In this document: one piece after another, positions 10,441 to 23,241 of the stretch | Layout: every line of letters starts with the position of its first letter | How positions within the stretch are numbered: the first letter of the stretch is position 1 | NCBI RefSeq assembly: GCF_024362695.1 | Contig: NC_065420.1 | Coordinates: 8,967,420 to 9,031,419 of the forward strand | Reading direction: 5' to 3' | Source of the DNA: Pectinophora gossypiella | Lineage: Eukaryota > Arthropoda > Insecta > Lepidoptera > Gelechiidae | Length of the DNA stretch: 64,000 bases | Translations under genes and position numbers: made by a program | The notes under the pieces: generated by a model | Databases searched by the model: none | What the model was told of the DNA's origin: nothing | The model's input: only the letters and a program-made list of their open reading frames with translations

Positions 10441-10819
10441 AGCTTATGTTATATTGCATTGGTGACAGTACAAAAGTCTTTTACATACCTAACTGACTAA
10501 CATAACTCACTTATGTAGGTATACAGCACAGACCACAGAACCCAATTAACTGTTCCAATACCTTCTGGCAATAAACGTCTGCCAAAAGTTTTACGACCCT
10601 CACATAAAACCTCTTTGTTAAGTAAATTATCAATCCATTTTATCTTCCCTATTTTTTCTTCGTCAAGTCAAGTCAGCAATATTTTAAACGCTTTTAATGA
10701 CTCAGCAAAATTTAAGATCGTAAAGGTTTTTAAAGTGCTAACATAACTGTCGCTATGTGTACAGAGCAACAGTGACAGTAAAATAAGCTTTTTACTATAG
10801 AAAATGTAACATTTATTTC

Positions 10820-10995
10820 ATCATCATCATCATCAATTTAAGAGCCACGCTCTTGCCGGTGTAGCATTTTCCATTCCAGTCTATCAAAGGCCAATTCCTT
10901 AACTTCCCTAAAAGACACGACGTTAACCTTTTCTTTAATCTGTTCCATGTAAGCTCTTCTTGGTCTTCCCCTTCCTCTCTTTCCTTCTAGCTTTC
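10820..10995 (-). mobile_element. 5'-truncated RTE-like LINE: C-terminal ORF remnant and (GAT)n tail
   Basis: Read on the minus strand, 10995 to about 10841 is open and encodes about 50 residues ending in a stop: GRGRPRRAYMEQ, then VSFREVKELAFDR, then WKMLHRQERGS. This is the characteristic C-terminus of RTE-group endonuclease/reverse-transcriptase proteins. Just after the stop comes a GATGATGATGATGATG run, the microsatellite tail usual for this group. The frame is undamaged over its short length. The rest of the element is missing, as expected for 5' truncation on insertion. Confidence 0.8.
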
Positions 10996-11035
10996 CTACA
11001 ACACTAACATTAATTTACATATTTTTATTTTTTAC

Positions 11036-11108
11036 ATAGCTGACGAGGGCTGCGAGTATATACTATATACCTCTGGCTACCCCTTTGAGAACATAGGCGT
11101 AATGTTTT
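11036..11108 (+). repeat. Dispersed repeat fragment (CTCTGGCTACCCC family)
   Basis: The stretch with ATAGCTGACGAGG, ATACCTCTGGCTACCCC and ATAGGCGTAATG corresponds to 61753-61835. The same CTCTG-CTACCCC phrase is seen in fragments elsewhere in the window. No coding capacity. Confidence 0.5.
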
Positions 11109-11429
11109 GTCATTATTTTATGGTGGTTTGTTTATATAATAGTAGTGATACAAACAGTTGTTATAATAAAAATAATTTCATTTAAATAACAGAGCGCGTT
11201 GATGTCTTTTGTATGGTAGGTTGGAAGGACTTTTTTCTTTTTAGATTATTTTTGTACATTTGTACTTATACTGACAGTATGAAATTGTGTATTATTAGGG
11301 TTTTTTTAGTTTTCTATGTGGTAAACGAATAATAACTATTGTTTTCTTTTTCAGACGAAACTTAACTACAATTACGGATAATGTTAGTTGATTTATTTAT
11401 TTCATTAGAAGGTGAAAAAATATATAAAT
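11109..11429. other. Noncoding DNA
   Basis: AT-rich sequence; no gene, repeat or conserved exon recognised. Confidence 0.5.
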
Positions 11430-11431
11430 AT

Positions 11432-11515
11432 CTTCTATCGTGTGGGTTGTGAGGTGTATGACCAACCTCATCAACCCTAGTGTCAGGGTTATTGTTGAGC
11501 CGCCAAAGGATACTT
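11432..11515 (+). repeat. Dispersed repeat family, inverted partial copy of 18905-19101
   Basis: CTTCTATCGTGTGGGTTGTGA, ACCAACCTCATCAACCC, TGTCAGGGTTATTG and GAGCCGCCAAAGG occur in the same order, on the opposite strand, in 18990-19101. Only the 3' part of the family consensus is present. Confidence 0.6.
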
Positions 11516-14500
11516 AAATTTCTGGTTTAGTATATTTGAAGAGTACTTAATGTTTTCTTTCCTAAGTAGATATATCTTCATAACAGTCAGTCACTACACA
11601 ACCTTAGAGCAACATATCTCTCTTTAACAAGCAGTTTGAAACATTATTGGTATCCTGACGGTGATATCTCATTAAGCCGTCACCGTCGGAGTTATTACGT
11701 TAGTTTGTTCATCGGCGCATGAAAGTGGCTGTCATGTCCGACAGCCGCACGCGCTGCGGTTTGGGGTTCGATTCCCGACTGCTGATGTTCCCATTTACGT
11801 TCTATGTTGAATAAAATGTGCTTATTAATACATTTATTTCAGAAGGTTTTTCTTTTAGACGGTTAAAACGTGAGATTATTATAAACAAACAATTATTGAA
11901 ACATTTTATCTTCGCGTTACTGAAAATGGAGTAAAAAGCCGTTACTTCTATTATCACAAAATTCGTTCCAAACACAAAGTTACAACTTAAAAGATCAAAA
12001 CCGTTAAAGTTCAAGAGAAATTCCTTTGAAAGTGAACTACATAACGAGAACTTGTTATTTGCTCCGAAGTACCTACACCTACTCAAGGTTTAACCCTCTA
12101 GCCAACTTTATAAACATATTTATTTGTACACCGCACGAACTCGAAAGAAATAAATAAAGCCTTCAAGTTAAAAAAATAAAAGTAAGCCCTGCTAAGCCAT
12201 CCTACAGAGCGGAGCACAAAAGGGAGAGGGACAGAGATAGGGATTCTTATGGGTAAGAAAGGCACGCAAGATATGGTACCACGTGACACCTGCCGGCCGC
12301 CAAATGAAGATATCGCAGCTGGATGCGAGAGGATCAGAGACAGGGGAGCGTAGACATTTACTTGTTTATAATAATGATAAAAAATTCGTTTTATTTTTAT
12401 GTCAAATTTAAGATATAGGTGATTCCAAGACACGCCTCCTAATTTTATTTTAAGTGTTAAGGATAAGAAAGTGACAGGTTTAACTTAAAATAAAATTAGT
12501 AGGTGCCTATCTGCTGGTAGCAGCATCTTTCAAGTCTTTCAAGTTATTGACATTGACTTATTTACAGGTTGATTTAAATATAAATAATTAAACAAGCTGA
12601 ACAGTTAATTAATCAGTTTAATCGCGTCGACGACTTTTTCTATGCACTGCAAGATACGTTATCGACTTGCTTTAAGAGATGTACTTACTTACTTATACTA
12701 TATTCGCCTTTGACTACAATCTCTGAGTAATGTAATGACGTGGCTTAAAATGGCGCGTGTTTACAGAAGGGACACTAACTTTCTAGACTGAAACGGCAGG
12801 CAAACATGTAGGTAAGTATCTATACAAAGAAGTTGAACCAATTGTTGTCCACCAGCGCAAGCTATATCAAGACGTCTACAGATGCTGCTACTACGGTCTG
12901 AGTGGAACACAGCCAGCATAGTGTTATTCTGACTTGAATAAAACGGACCAATCTCTCTTCTATATAGAGGGAATATTATTTCATATCTATTATGTCAAAA
13001 TTTCATATTTAATCTACACGTATCATCAAATATATGGTACATGTACCATATTTAATGCTCTTTTGTACCGGTTCACGTTTTTACGTTACCTACAACTCAA
13101 GCATTTTCGTCAAAAGTAAAATTTTGAAAGAATTACATTACCTGTAAAACGTTAACATGTATAGAGTGACATAAATATATCTCGTGTGTTTAGTACCTAA
13201 GCTGTATAATTACCGTTAGAGCGAAATAGACATATCTCTTGTTTCTTTCGCAATTGGCGATGTAGGTAGTACATCTCTGTCGTGCTATTCATGTTACATT
13301 TAACCAGGGTATACACTAGAGTACAGGTGCAGCACTATAATGTCTAGACTAGACCATATGTAAAGTAATTACTCTATAACTTTCATACTAATGATTATTA
13401 CAAGGTCGTCACAAAACTTGTAATAATCATTTACAATTACATTTACGTGTTTATTACTCATTTATTAGCTATTAAGTATATTACTCTTTTTAATGGAAAA
13501 TGCTTGTGGTGCTTCTATTTCAAAGGACCTGTGGCCCATTAATGAAGCTGAAACACGTTTTTATCAGATTGTTTACGAGTCAAAGCCACTCGGTTGCAGA
13601 GTATCTTACTTTTACTGTACTCCAAATATAGATTAGCGACGAACCGAGAAAAACAAAGAGAAACCCAAAACGGGAGCTGTCATGAGCACAGGTGGATTTG
13701 GAGAACAATTTTCACCTAATATTGACTCTATAAGTTTTACACCAACCGTATGTGAACCAATATAGAGTTTATTTTAAGGTTTCTACTTTCAAATGTAGCT
13801 GTAAATATAGCTTTGTTACGGTATAAGTTTAGTTTACTCAAAGTCAAGCAAATGTTTGTGAAGAGAAGGCAAACAGTCATGTAATCTGAGCAATGTTGGA
13901 CTTGGCAGATTATCTTATTCACAGGGAGATGGGCCGGAAATGTAAATACTTATAGTGCCACTAGGACAGGAGGGTTTTTTTTTAATAATATTCTATTTTA
14001 ATGGAGTAAATTTTACTGGGGATCCAAGTTAAGGAAACACGTTACGTGAAAAGCGTTAAAGGAACAGGTACAATGTAAATCGCATCTATTATTTATTGGC
14101 CGATCAGTTGCATTTTATTGATATATAGTAAACACATTTTATTTTATATAGCTTTTTATTTTTTATAAGGTCACAACTAGATGGTTCCCTCCAATTACCG
14201 TATAAACACGTTTCAAGGATTTCAGACGTGACTACGCATAGTTTTATGTCAGTTTAGTATTCCATGCTTCGCTTTGAAATAACATTCGTTAATGATCCTC
14301 TTTGTTTTCATAAATATCTGTTACTTATGTAACTGTTCCGTACTTGAGATAAGTACTTACTTGAATTGTTTTAGAACACGTAATTAAGTATAAATGATGG
14401 CATTGAAGAAGTATGAAATGGAATAATGGATAATGGCTAGGCATGGTCTGGTTGCTAAATATACGTACTTACGTTGTTAATTCTGGAACACAAAACTTAA

Positions 14501-17500
14501 GTTTAATTTAACTTTATCGTTGTAAAAAATAGTGCTAGAAAGAAGTAAAGTAAAGCTAGTTTTAAAGCTGGCAAAGTAAATAAAAATTACTTCTCTTTCT
14601 TCCCGAATCGTCATCAATGTCCAAGACAGTCTTAAGCTTGAAGATCGCACAAAAACTGAAAAGATGATGAGACGGAGTTTGCCTAGTTAGAATTCAACAA
14701 ACTAAAAACATAAATTATTAATATCCTTTTATAAAACAGCATTCTAAGAATCTTACAATTCCACTTCATCATAAACCTACGCTTTTTCATCGTATCGTCA
14801 AGTCACCTGTCTATCTACACCTCACTCATCCATTTTAAAGCGAAGTACAAATTACTTTTTTGGTCTTCAACCCGACAAAGTTATGTAGGTGATTAATCAT
14901 TAATTCTTATCATCGGCGGGTATCGGGATGCAGGCACGAGTGTCTTGCTCGTGTTTTTGTGTCGTTGCAATGTGCGTAGGTAGTTGGGTACTTGGTCCGG
15001 CTGCTTATCATTGCGGCCAGGTTGATGTCATATGGATCACGTTGATGTGCCATTCCCGTGAATATTCCCAGAGTGAACAGTAAAAAGGCGCAAAAGTTAT
15101 GTAAAAAAGCGCTTTATTGCGCCTTTAGGCAGATAGGATCAGAGTACAAGAAAAAACAATTTGGAAATAAAAGAGCAGCCTATTATTAAAGAGTTTTTAC
15201 AACAGGACATACCGAACTTGGAAACATTCCCGAGAACGGCACATCTCTATTCGTGACTACATTATGATGGACGTACCTATATGAGTTGGGTGGATAACCT
15301 GTCATCATACAGTTCATCACATTTATTCGAAGATAAAGATAAATAAAGCTACAGGTCTGTCTTTAACATGTTGTTCTGCCATCTCTAATATGAATTAATA
15401 TGAGCATGAATTGAAATGTACTTATGTGTTCCCACAAAGTGCGTAGGCCATTTTGTTCAAGTGGGCGGAGATGCCCGTGCATTGTGAAGCAGTTGGGATA
15501 ATGAAACGTTTTAATTAAGAGGTGAAACGTAAGCGGATTGCATGCAGCCAACATAATAAGGGAGTACAGAGTATGGAGAGATGCAGACAAGATCCAGTTA
15601 GATGTATTCTGTGTGCCTACACTCTTTTGTTTTAACATAAGAAAGAAATGTTAGTGTAGGTATATGGTGGGTAATTGAACTAATTCGTAAGTAAATGGGG
15701 ATGGTAATATACACTATTGATAAGTATTCTTAGTTGTGTTTTAGCACAATCCCGGAAGTCTGTAATCATCTTATTAATACAGTTTTAGGTTGAACTTTAT
15801 TTTATGATTACTTACAGAACCTGTTCGCTTGGTAAATGTACCTAGGTCTATTTCTATCGCATTGGAATATTATCGAGTATAATTTATAAAGAGTTCTTTC
15901 ACATAACTCAACATCGGATTAGGGTTAATCACAGGAAGCTAAAATGTGGCTAGATAACGAATGTTGTATTGTAAGTTTCCTGGCTTAGAGCCGTCTTCCT
16001 TTCAATGATTGGAGCATAATTTTTTCCTCGGCTTTCGTATTGCCACAATAATTTACGGCTCATTCGATTTGAGAACTAATAAAATATTCATAAGGCGATA
16101 AAATCTCTATTCTGAGAAGAAATAAAACGTAGAATTGCCGTGTCGCATCGACATGTCGCCTATAACTGGCACCCTGGGCCTGTTTTTGATATTTAATTTG
16201 TATTTTTTAATATACAGGTTGGTAGCCGAAGACTTTTATAATCACACCTAGTCTGTAAAATGATGATTGTAATAATAATAATAATGTTACAGATCATAGA
16301 ATTGTATTGGTGAGGAAGTGTCACCGCTACTAATTGGCTAAGCAGTATTGTAATATAATACTAATCATAAATTTAACATTACAGGCGAACACATCCAGTA
16401 AGGGAGCACCTTTATATTCGTGGAATTATACTTTGGCCAGCATTGCCAATGGCTCATAACCGATGCTATTAATATTTGCTTCAGGTATTTAACTAATTTA
16501 ATAAAGTCGAAAAGGACAACCATAAAAACGACTGTACAAAAAAAATATGGTCATATTTTTTTCTACCGCCGCATACCTACCTAACTATTCCCAATACCTA
16601 CCTACTTACTTATTAAAAACTATGACAGTTCCAACTAGCAGTTATTCGTTGGAGCTACTTCTGAGAAGCCGGAGTGAGGTGTCGACGGCGACTGGCTCGA
16701 TACAGGGTGATTGATGATACACTTATGGTGCCCTGTATTACACAATAAGAACACGAACTCACGAATAATGTTGTAATAAACTTGTCGATAAAATTGATCT
16801 ACTCGCTTGGAGATAAAACGTATACTTATACCTACCCATACATACAGGTATTACCTACGTATTTATTTACAAAAAATTAAGATCGATCTTCTACTGAGTC
16901 AAATCGTATAGATGCATGTGAGTTTTTTATATGATTACCCCACTAAATGCACCTTACTTATCATATCTATTTACATTTTCTGTATAATTTCGGGTCAGTA
17001 GTTTTCGTCTACCTACTTTAATAGGCCTATACGTTAACACGTCTATATTTTTAAAATCACACTGGATATAATCTTATCGGCAACGAGATGCGGAGAGGAA
17101 ATAAAAAACGTGAGAATAATATAAATTAAGAGTGGTCGTTCCCCCTTCCCCTCCTCGTCTGTCGATAATTGAGACGTCAATTTTTTCCAAAGCCGCTTCG
17201 GCTTGGGACGCGTCTTTCCAAACTGTGTTCTATTATCCTTCTCTGCAGCCATATATAGTTTGATGCCAGATAAAGTATACGTGAGAACAGCGACAGGATG
17301 TTATAATATGTTACGGTGGATGATAAAATGTCTAATCACACTCACTCACTAGTTAGGTACACATTTTTAGTTACCTACCTAGATTGGCGATGACTATGCA
17401 CCATACTACAAAGCTTTGATTAGGTAGCGACATCTTCGATTAATTAGGATAACATACCTACCTATTTCCTATCGAAGGATAACATATTTTGCTTAATTTA

Positions 17501-18900
17501 TATGAAACCCCTGATAAATCACATTTTTATTAGTTCGTTAGTTTTTCATATAGGTACGACTCTTTAATGCGTATACTCAGATCAGCCTGATCAAACCCTA
17601 CATGCTTTCAGAACACTTTGAGACCATGTTACACTATAACCCTCCAACGCTTTTTGAATATTTATAACGTGAGCGGTCCGTAATTTAAGTTTGCCTCTCT
17701 TTATCTGAGAGGCTTTATCTAACCCGCTCCGGCGATTAATGTGGATTCCATCATGTTCTATTAAACAACAAAACACCATTCGGGAACCAAACTTGTTACA
17801 ACGTTTGGTAGTTAACTGGTAAATGTTTGGAACGGTTCGGTACGGTTAATCCTACTCCTTGGCTCGCCATAAGAGATATAGGTACCACTCTCAAGTTCCC
17901 TTGTATAGTTAATAAGTTACCAAAAGTTGATAGCACTGAATATAATATGGAGTAGGCAGAGACACGCAAAATATAACCAAATGACTTAGTAAGTAGGTAC
18001 CTACATACGGCCAGTCTTATCTAAGTTTACTCAAGTCTAATTTATGATCTGTATTTATGCACTATAGCCCAAGACCTAGGTACCTAAGTAGGTATATAGA
18101 TTTAGAATTATGTGAACTTTTAAGTTAGGCTATTGTTCAATCACTGGTTTTCAGTCTTGAACCTATGATGCAAAGATGTTCACAGCTTTACAGCGTTTAT
18201 AAACTTTTCTTTTCTCATTGTAAAATAAATCACACTCACATATTTTTTCTAAAGGTTGAGCTTCAAAAACCGTAGTGGATCTTAATCGCGATTTATACCT
18301 ACAATACAATCGACGGCAGGTAACTCGACCGAACGACCATTTGTATTGAGCCATCCATCGGTCCTTAGCTCGTGAATAGATGACATTTATTATGAAAAAA
18401 CCCTTACATTAATTTCGTGTACAATTTAGACGTCAATCAGGCTCTGTGTAGCCAGCTTTTGTTGCATTTCCATGGTGTTTTGTTCAATGCGCATGCGACT
18501 ATTCCCCGCGACGCTATAGTCATTTTTCATTTATACTAAAACTTTGGCTTTGTATTGCAAACGATCCGTAAAATTATTGCTCCTGGTTACTGAAGTTGTG
18601 CATTATATTAACATGAACTGAAGAGTAAGATTGGTCAGATTGGTACTTACCTATAATAATCAATTTAACTTAATTATCTTATTAAATTGGTAATTTAGGT
18701 ACGATATCGAAAATATGTAGGTAAGTAGGTACCTAGGTTGATACTTATCGAAAAAATAAATCTGTAGCGAATGTACTGCTAAATGTGCTGTAGCTAGCTG
18801 GTGAAGGTAGTGAGCCGATAAATGAACCACATTAAGTAGGTACTTAAGGTACCTGCTTTTAGTTTTGTTACTTAATAATAGGTAGCTACGTTACTGTATG
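11516..18900. other. Intergenic AT-rich DNA with TAGGTA/TACCTA words
   Basis: No reading frame with domain-like composition is present. The words TAGGTA and TACCTA and their overlaps recur, most densely near 16.6, 17.4 and 18.0-18.8 kb, a composition habit of lepidopteran genomes. At 11735-11790 a GGTTCGATTCCCGA phrase resembles an RNA polymerase III B box, with no convincing A box or cloverleaf. Small perfect hairpins occur (for example 13391-13430). Nothing here is supported as a gene. Confidence 0.55.
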
Positions 18901-18904
18901 TTAC

Positions 18905-19101
18905 AGTCGTAATCCGAAGCCGGCGGCTCCGTGCTGCGGAAGGCACGTTAAGCCGCTGGTCCCGGTTCCTACTTACTGATGTAAGTACGTAGTCGTCACA
19001 TGTGTCATGTCAGGGGCCTTTGTTGGCGGCTCAGTAATAACCCTGACACCAGGGTTTCTGAGGTTGGTAATCCACTTCACAACCCACACGATAGAAGAAG
19101 A
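18905..19101 (-). repeat. SINE-like dispersed repeat
   Basis: It includes the phrase GGCACGTTAAGCCG.TGGTCCCGG, also found in the SINEs at 26.4 and 39.0 kb, then ACTGATGTAAGTACGTAGTCG, GGGGCCTTTGTTGGCGGCTC and CCCTGACACCAGGGTTTCTG. Part of it is repeated in inverse orientation at 11432-11515. Orientation is assigned by analogy with the other SINE copies. Confidence 0.55.
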
Positions 19102-19302
19102 GTCGTAATGTCTAGGTACAGCGAACCACAAGTACCTAATCAGAAGTCTGATCCAAGGTAGGTTACAATCCATTAGGTATGTTAAAGGGACCCAATCCTT
19201 CTACCGGTTTTTGGGGAGTCTTCCTCAACACAACAAACTTTTTCTTTGCAATAAGTTAGTTGAACTAATAAGTTTATTGTAGTGGTTTTCACTAACAAAG
19301 TT

Positions 19303-19376
19303 GCGTTGGTCTAACAGAAAGCTCGGTGTGAGATGTGGGTGCATAATTCAGCTTGCGATGGATGTACCTCTGATTT
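19303..19376 (+). repeat. Dispersed repeat family, copy 2
   Basis: Partner of 10368-10440. Shares TCTAACAGAAAGCTC and GATGGATGTACCTCTGA with it. Confidence 0.55.
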
Positions 19377-21256
19377 TTTTTATTTCAGTGCGATTCTACA
19401 CATATTTGATAACAAATAAAACTTAACCTAGGTATTTTAAAGTACATGCGTGAGTAGGCATCAAATACGATCGAAACTTATTGAGATATTTAAGATGTGA
19501 TGTCGACTGAAATAATAAGTAGGCACCGAAATTATATAAATATACACCAAAATGATATAATTAAGATAAATGGTGTCCCTTAGTTAGGGTTTCGTACTAC
19601 GTTAGGTTCGATTATACATTCCTATATCAATAGTTTAATTTTTAAGATAGTTTGTTGTTGCTCGTTTCTCACATTTTATAGAGAGAAAGAAGTACAGAAA
19701 TAAGAGTTAGACAGAAGGTTATTTGATGTATTTCAATCACCTAAAAATGGTTTTGGAAAACTATGACATCAACCCGAGGAAAAATAAATAGCACCACAGA
19801 ACTGACTAAAACGGCCCTTAACAACAATGCGAAACTATGATTCAAAATTAGACACACACAAGTTTGTAACAAATCTGTACGGCGTCGTCTGTATATTTTT
19901 TGGGGAACGTAGCGTGAAAAGTCCCTCATCTGACATTGCATTACTGAGCATTACTGCGAAGTTTCAAAAACCTTTTAGTTTTTGCGTAAAAGAGTAGGTA
20001 ACAAATTAGTTCTAACAGCGCCATCTAGTGTTGAATACTATAACTTTTGTAAAAGAAGAACTTCCTCTTCGGAAAATCCATAGACAATAGCCTCAACGAC
20101 CTTAGATAGAACACGCATGGTATTATAAATAATAACATACTAGAGTTCGGGCCACGATCCACGACCGGGGGCGCTAGCGTCGCGTCGCATCTCTGTTAAA
20201 TCTGCATTACGTTAGGATGATTTTGGTGCTAATTCCTGTAAATACCATCTAATTTTATTTTAAGTTATATCTGTCATTTTCTTATATATAATCGACAAGC
20301 ATAAAATTTATGGAACACACGTCAATTTTAAGCACAAATCTAAACCAACCGTCTAAAAATTTTACATCCGTCAATTACCCGACACAGTTAAGTACACAGC
20401 ACGTCAAACGGATTGCATACCAGCGACGTACCTTTTGATTCGCCCGGGTTATTCATTCATTTACTCATTCTTCCTAAAATTAAGAGTTGTGAATCATCCG
20501 TCCGTACAAAATAGTGTTCGTCTAACTCAATTTGAATGGTGTAATGAACGCTTATGAAGTATGAATTGATAACAATTTCTACCAAAGGATGGCGGTATGA
20601 GATTTTAGAATTTAATTTATAGTCATTTTTAAGTGTCTTGCAAATCTATTTATATTTTTTACTCTGTTACAACCTATAGACAAGGTGACAACTTTGACTT
20701 TGACATAAAGAAAAGAAATGACATGTCAAGATTTTGACAGTGAATTTTTCAGTTTTATTTATCCAGAATTTTATTACGGAAAAGTGAACTGTGACCTTAA
20801 ATTACGTTCAATTGTTATCAAAATAACAATTATAAGATCGCTGTGAAGTATCACCGGTAGTTGATTATAAATATCATAAAAAATATAGTTTACGACATCC
20901 AGCCAACAGTATGTTGTTGATTGCTTTTACCGTAATTGGCTTATCAAATTTATTTTCTAGCAATCCTATTGACCTAAAATAGTGTATATTTTGCGTTTGT
21001 ACTCTAACTATGATAATATCTTATCTCTTACAATGATTTAATTTTATTGTTTTCGTCACCATTACTTTCTGCGCTTTCGTTTACATCTTGATCTAATATC
21101 TTATTGGTCTTAGAAGCAGTCATTTAAAGTAGCTAGTGTTCCGGTTGTGCTATCATAGCAATTTGGCATGTTTAGCATCCATGTCCTCTGTGGTTGACAT
21201 TTTGCTAGAGGTTAAGTCAGTGGGCAATAACATTATGGTGTAACTTTCTCTTTCAG
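19377..21256. other. Upstream region and probable first intron of the membralin gene
   Basis: No coding frame is supported. The acceptor TTTCTCTTTCAG ending at 21256 implies a noncoding first exon upstream, probably within about 20.4-21.0 kb, but no donor could be chosen with confidence. No TATA box stands out. At 20164-20177 there is a GC-rich GGGGGCGCTAGCG motif and at 20017-20034 a GCGCCATCTAGTG motif. Confidence 0.45.
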
Positions 21257-21354
21257 ATCACATTACATAAAATGTGAATGGAGTAAAGCGACAGGCATAG
21301 CACGTGAGATCCAGTCGAGTTTAGTTGTGACCTAGCTTAACCAACTACAAAGAG
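21257..21354 (+). other. 5' untranslated part of membralin exon 2
   Basis: It begins after the acceptor CTCTTTCAG and ends at the start codon. It contains no upstream frame likely to compete with the main one. The bases before the ATG (ACAAAGAG) give a purine at -3. Confidence 0.65.
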
Positions 21355-21833
21355 ATGAGTAATGCAGCTGGACCGATTGTGAATAATTTGCCACCTGGAG
21401 TGAATCCTGACAATAACTTGATACCTGGTGGTCCTATCATACCACCAAACATGAACCGAAATAGGAATAATAACCAGAATCCATTATTTAATGTACGGGA
21501 AAGGTTATTCCATGCATTATTTTTCAAGTTTGCTGTGGCATATGCACGAACTTTCCCAAGGCCAGTGCGAAGGTTCTTTGAATTCCTTGTACTTTTGAAG
21601 GCATTGATTGCATTCTTTGTGCTAGCATACATACACATAGCATTTTCAAGAACACCAACAACATGTTTGAATCATGTAAAAGAGTCATGGCCGAGGGATG
21701 GCATACTGAGGGTGGAAATATTAAGGAATCCAGCTCATGACTACTCTATAGAACAAAGTTACGCTAAGGAAAGGAAATTGAAAAAAGATAAAGATGAATT
21801 AAACTCTATGATTAGTATGTTAGCTACTGAAGG
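21355..21833 (+). CDS. Membralin (TMEM259), exon 2: N-terminus and first membrane segment
   Basis: Encodes residues 1-159 plus two bases of the next codon. The start is the first ATG of a frame whose conserved part begins at residue 43 with NPLFNVRERLFHALFFK, a hallmark of membralin. Residues 1-42 are a disordered, Pro/Asn/Gly-rich tail. A hydrophobic helix spans about residues 74-97 (FEFLVLLKALIAFFVLAYI), followed by SRTPTTCLNHV and WPRDGILRVE, which open the lumenal domain. The exon ends GAAGG|GTAAGA and is joined in phase to the next. Family knowledge: membralin is a multipass ER membrane protein that in mammals works in ER-associated degradation and matters for motor neuron survival. Confidence 0.93.
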
Positions 21834-22188
21834 GTAAGAAATTGTTATGTATTGACTTTTTTAATATCAGCAAAGTCTATTAGGGACATTCTATAAGTGA
21901 CTGTCTTAATATGGTGCTAAATGATTGATACACTTCATATCTTTTTAAAAGCTTCATTAACCTTTATATAGCTTTTACACACTTTTAAATGATAATTTAA
22001 AAGATAATTAATATACATACAAGTAATTTTATTTGTTTGTCTTATGTATTTTTTTCTTGTTTATAAATATTAGTTCTAGGTTACATTGATATATAACAGG
22101 TTAATGTTTTTATATTTTTTTTAAGTTTTTTGAAAAAAAAAAAACTTCATTAAACTGTTCTATAAATGAATTATTATTTGCATTCCAG
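21834..22188 (+). other. Membralin intron 2
   Basis: A 355-bp AT-rich GT-AG intron with a T/A-rich tract before the acceptor. Nothing else seen. Confidence 0.8.
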
Positions 22189-22492
22189 ATTTATAAATAT
22201 AGAATCGTCTACTATTAAAGAGGAGGATGCTGAAGAGGATGAATATATCCGCGATGGCACTGACTACGGCAACATTACAAGGGTCCTTGACGACATAGAG
22301 ACTGGCAAGGTTGTAGAGACACCTTACCTGGAGAGTGTAAGCAAGAAAACACAACCATCTCCTGGAGAAGAAGAGACTGACTTGAATGCAACAATAGTTG
22401 TATCTGGAGATTTGGTAGAGCCATCATCTTCCATATGGGAAGGCATCATGGGACTTGTCGAAGATATGGACAGGGATGCGAAATTAACTGAT
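22189..22492 (+). CDS. Membralin, exon 3: acidic variable part of the lumenal loop
   Basis: Acceptor GCATTCCAG, donor GAT|GTGAGT; codes for residues 161-261 after completing Gly160. The segment is rich in Glu, Asp, Ser and Thr (EEDAEEDEYIRDG, PSPGEEETD), as is the corresponding part of vertebrate membralin, which is also poorly conserved. Two N-glycosylation sequons (NIT and NAT) fit a lumenal location between the first and second membrane segments. Read-through past the donor stays open for 30 codons to a stop at 22580-22582, which could matter for a short isoform. Confidence 0.88.
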
Positions 22493-23204
22493 GTGAGTAT
22501 GAATATTCTTTCAAATAAATTAAGTAGCTTGTGCTTTCTACATCCTACTCCAACTGTGTTGTTGATTCCCAAGTTTTTATAAGTTTGGGAATCTGGGGGC
22601 TTTGTAGGTATGTCATTAAAGTGTAATAATAAAGAAAACATACTTTAAAAGTGTCTAACTCATAGAAAAGACAAAAATTCCGCAACCTTTTTATGTAAAG
22701 CATTACACACGTATATAGTACATGAGGTATGCAAATTACAGTAAATATCTTTGCATATTCGTTGTGTGGTTTGATCTACATACAATGACGCATATAATAT
22801 GGCCATTAAAATATGCCATATACTATGTAATGCTAGAAATTAGTAGATTTTTTGTTTTCTGTTTATTTCTTACATACGTATGTAAAATACGTATATATGT
22901 ATATAAAATTACGCCAGCAATCCTCGATGGGGTGGGCAGACGCACAAGTAAACAAAGACACCTTACAGCCATTGCTTGTTAATACTGTTGCTGTTTATTT
23001 ATTAGATAGGTAGGTACATGAAAAAAAAGGTTGATTTATTGTTGGTGTTCATAAATCGGATTCCAGTCGAATTTTCGTCTCTGCTTAGTCCGAAGGGAAG
23101 TAAGCGTGAGCTTGTGTGTGTTAGAGAGGTGTGGAATTCAATGGTATCTATATTAAGTAGCTATAACTATGCAAAATATTTATAAAATATTTTTTTGGTT
23201 TCAG
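22493..23204 (+). other. Membralin intron 3
   Basis: A 712-bp GT-AG intron. It opens with a 30-codon extension of exon 3 ending at 22582, and AATAAA follows at 22628-22633. No recognisable transposon. Confidence 0.75.
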
Positions 23205-23241
23205 GAATCTGTGGATGAAACAGCAGTGACTGAGGGAAAAG
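23205..23241 (+). CDS. Membralin, exon 4: 37-nt microexon
   Basis: Acceptor GGTTTCAG, donor AAAAG|GTATGT. Adds twelve residues (ESVDETAVTEGK) and one base of the next codon. It keeps the frame between exon 3 (ends at a codon boundary) and exon 5 (starts with two bases). Because 37 is not a multiple of three, skipping it would shift the frame. The acidic composition continues that of exon 3. Too short for homology on its own; the support is the junctions and the frame. Confidence 0.8.

Noticed and set aside
11735..11790. tRNA gene suggested by GGTTCGATTCCCGA
   Set aside because: A B-box-like phrase only; no A box at the right distance and no cloverleaf could be drawn.
15084..15126. Terminator-like hairpin AAAGGCGCAA...TTGCGCCTTT
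   Set aside because: Rho-independent terminators are not expected in a eukaryotic genome; a short chance or repeat-derived hairpin.
21345..21638. Minus-strand frame opposite the first membralin coding exon
   Set aside because: It is the antisense of a conserved coding exon.
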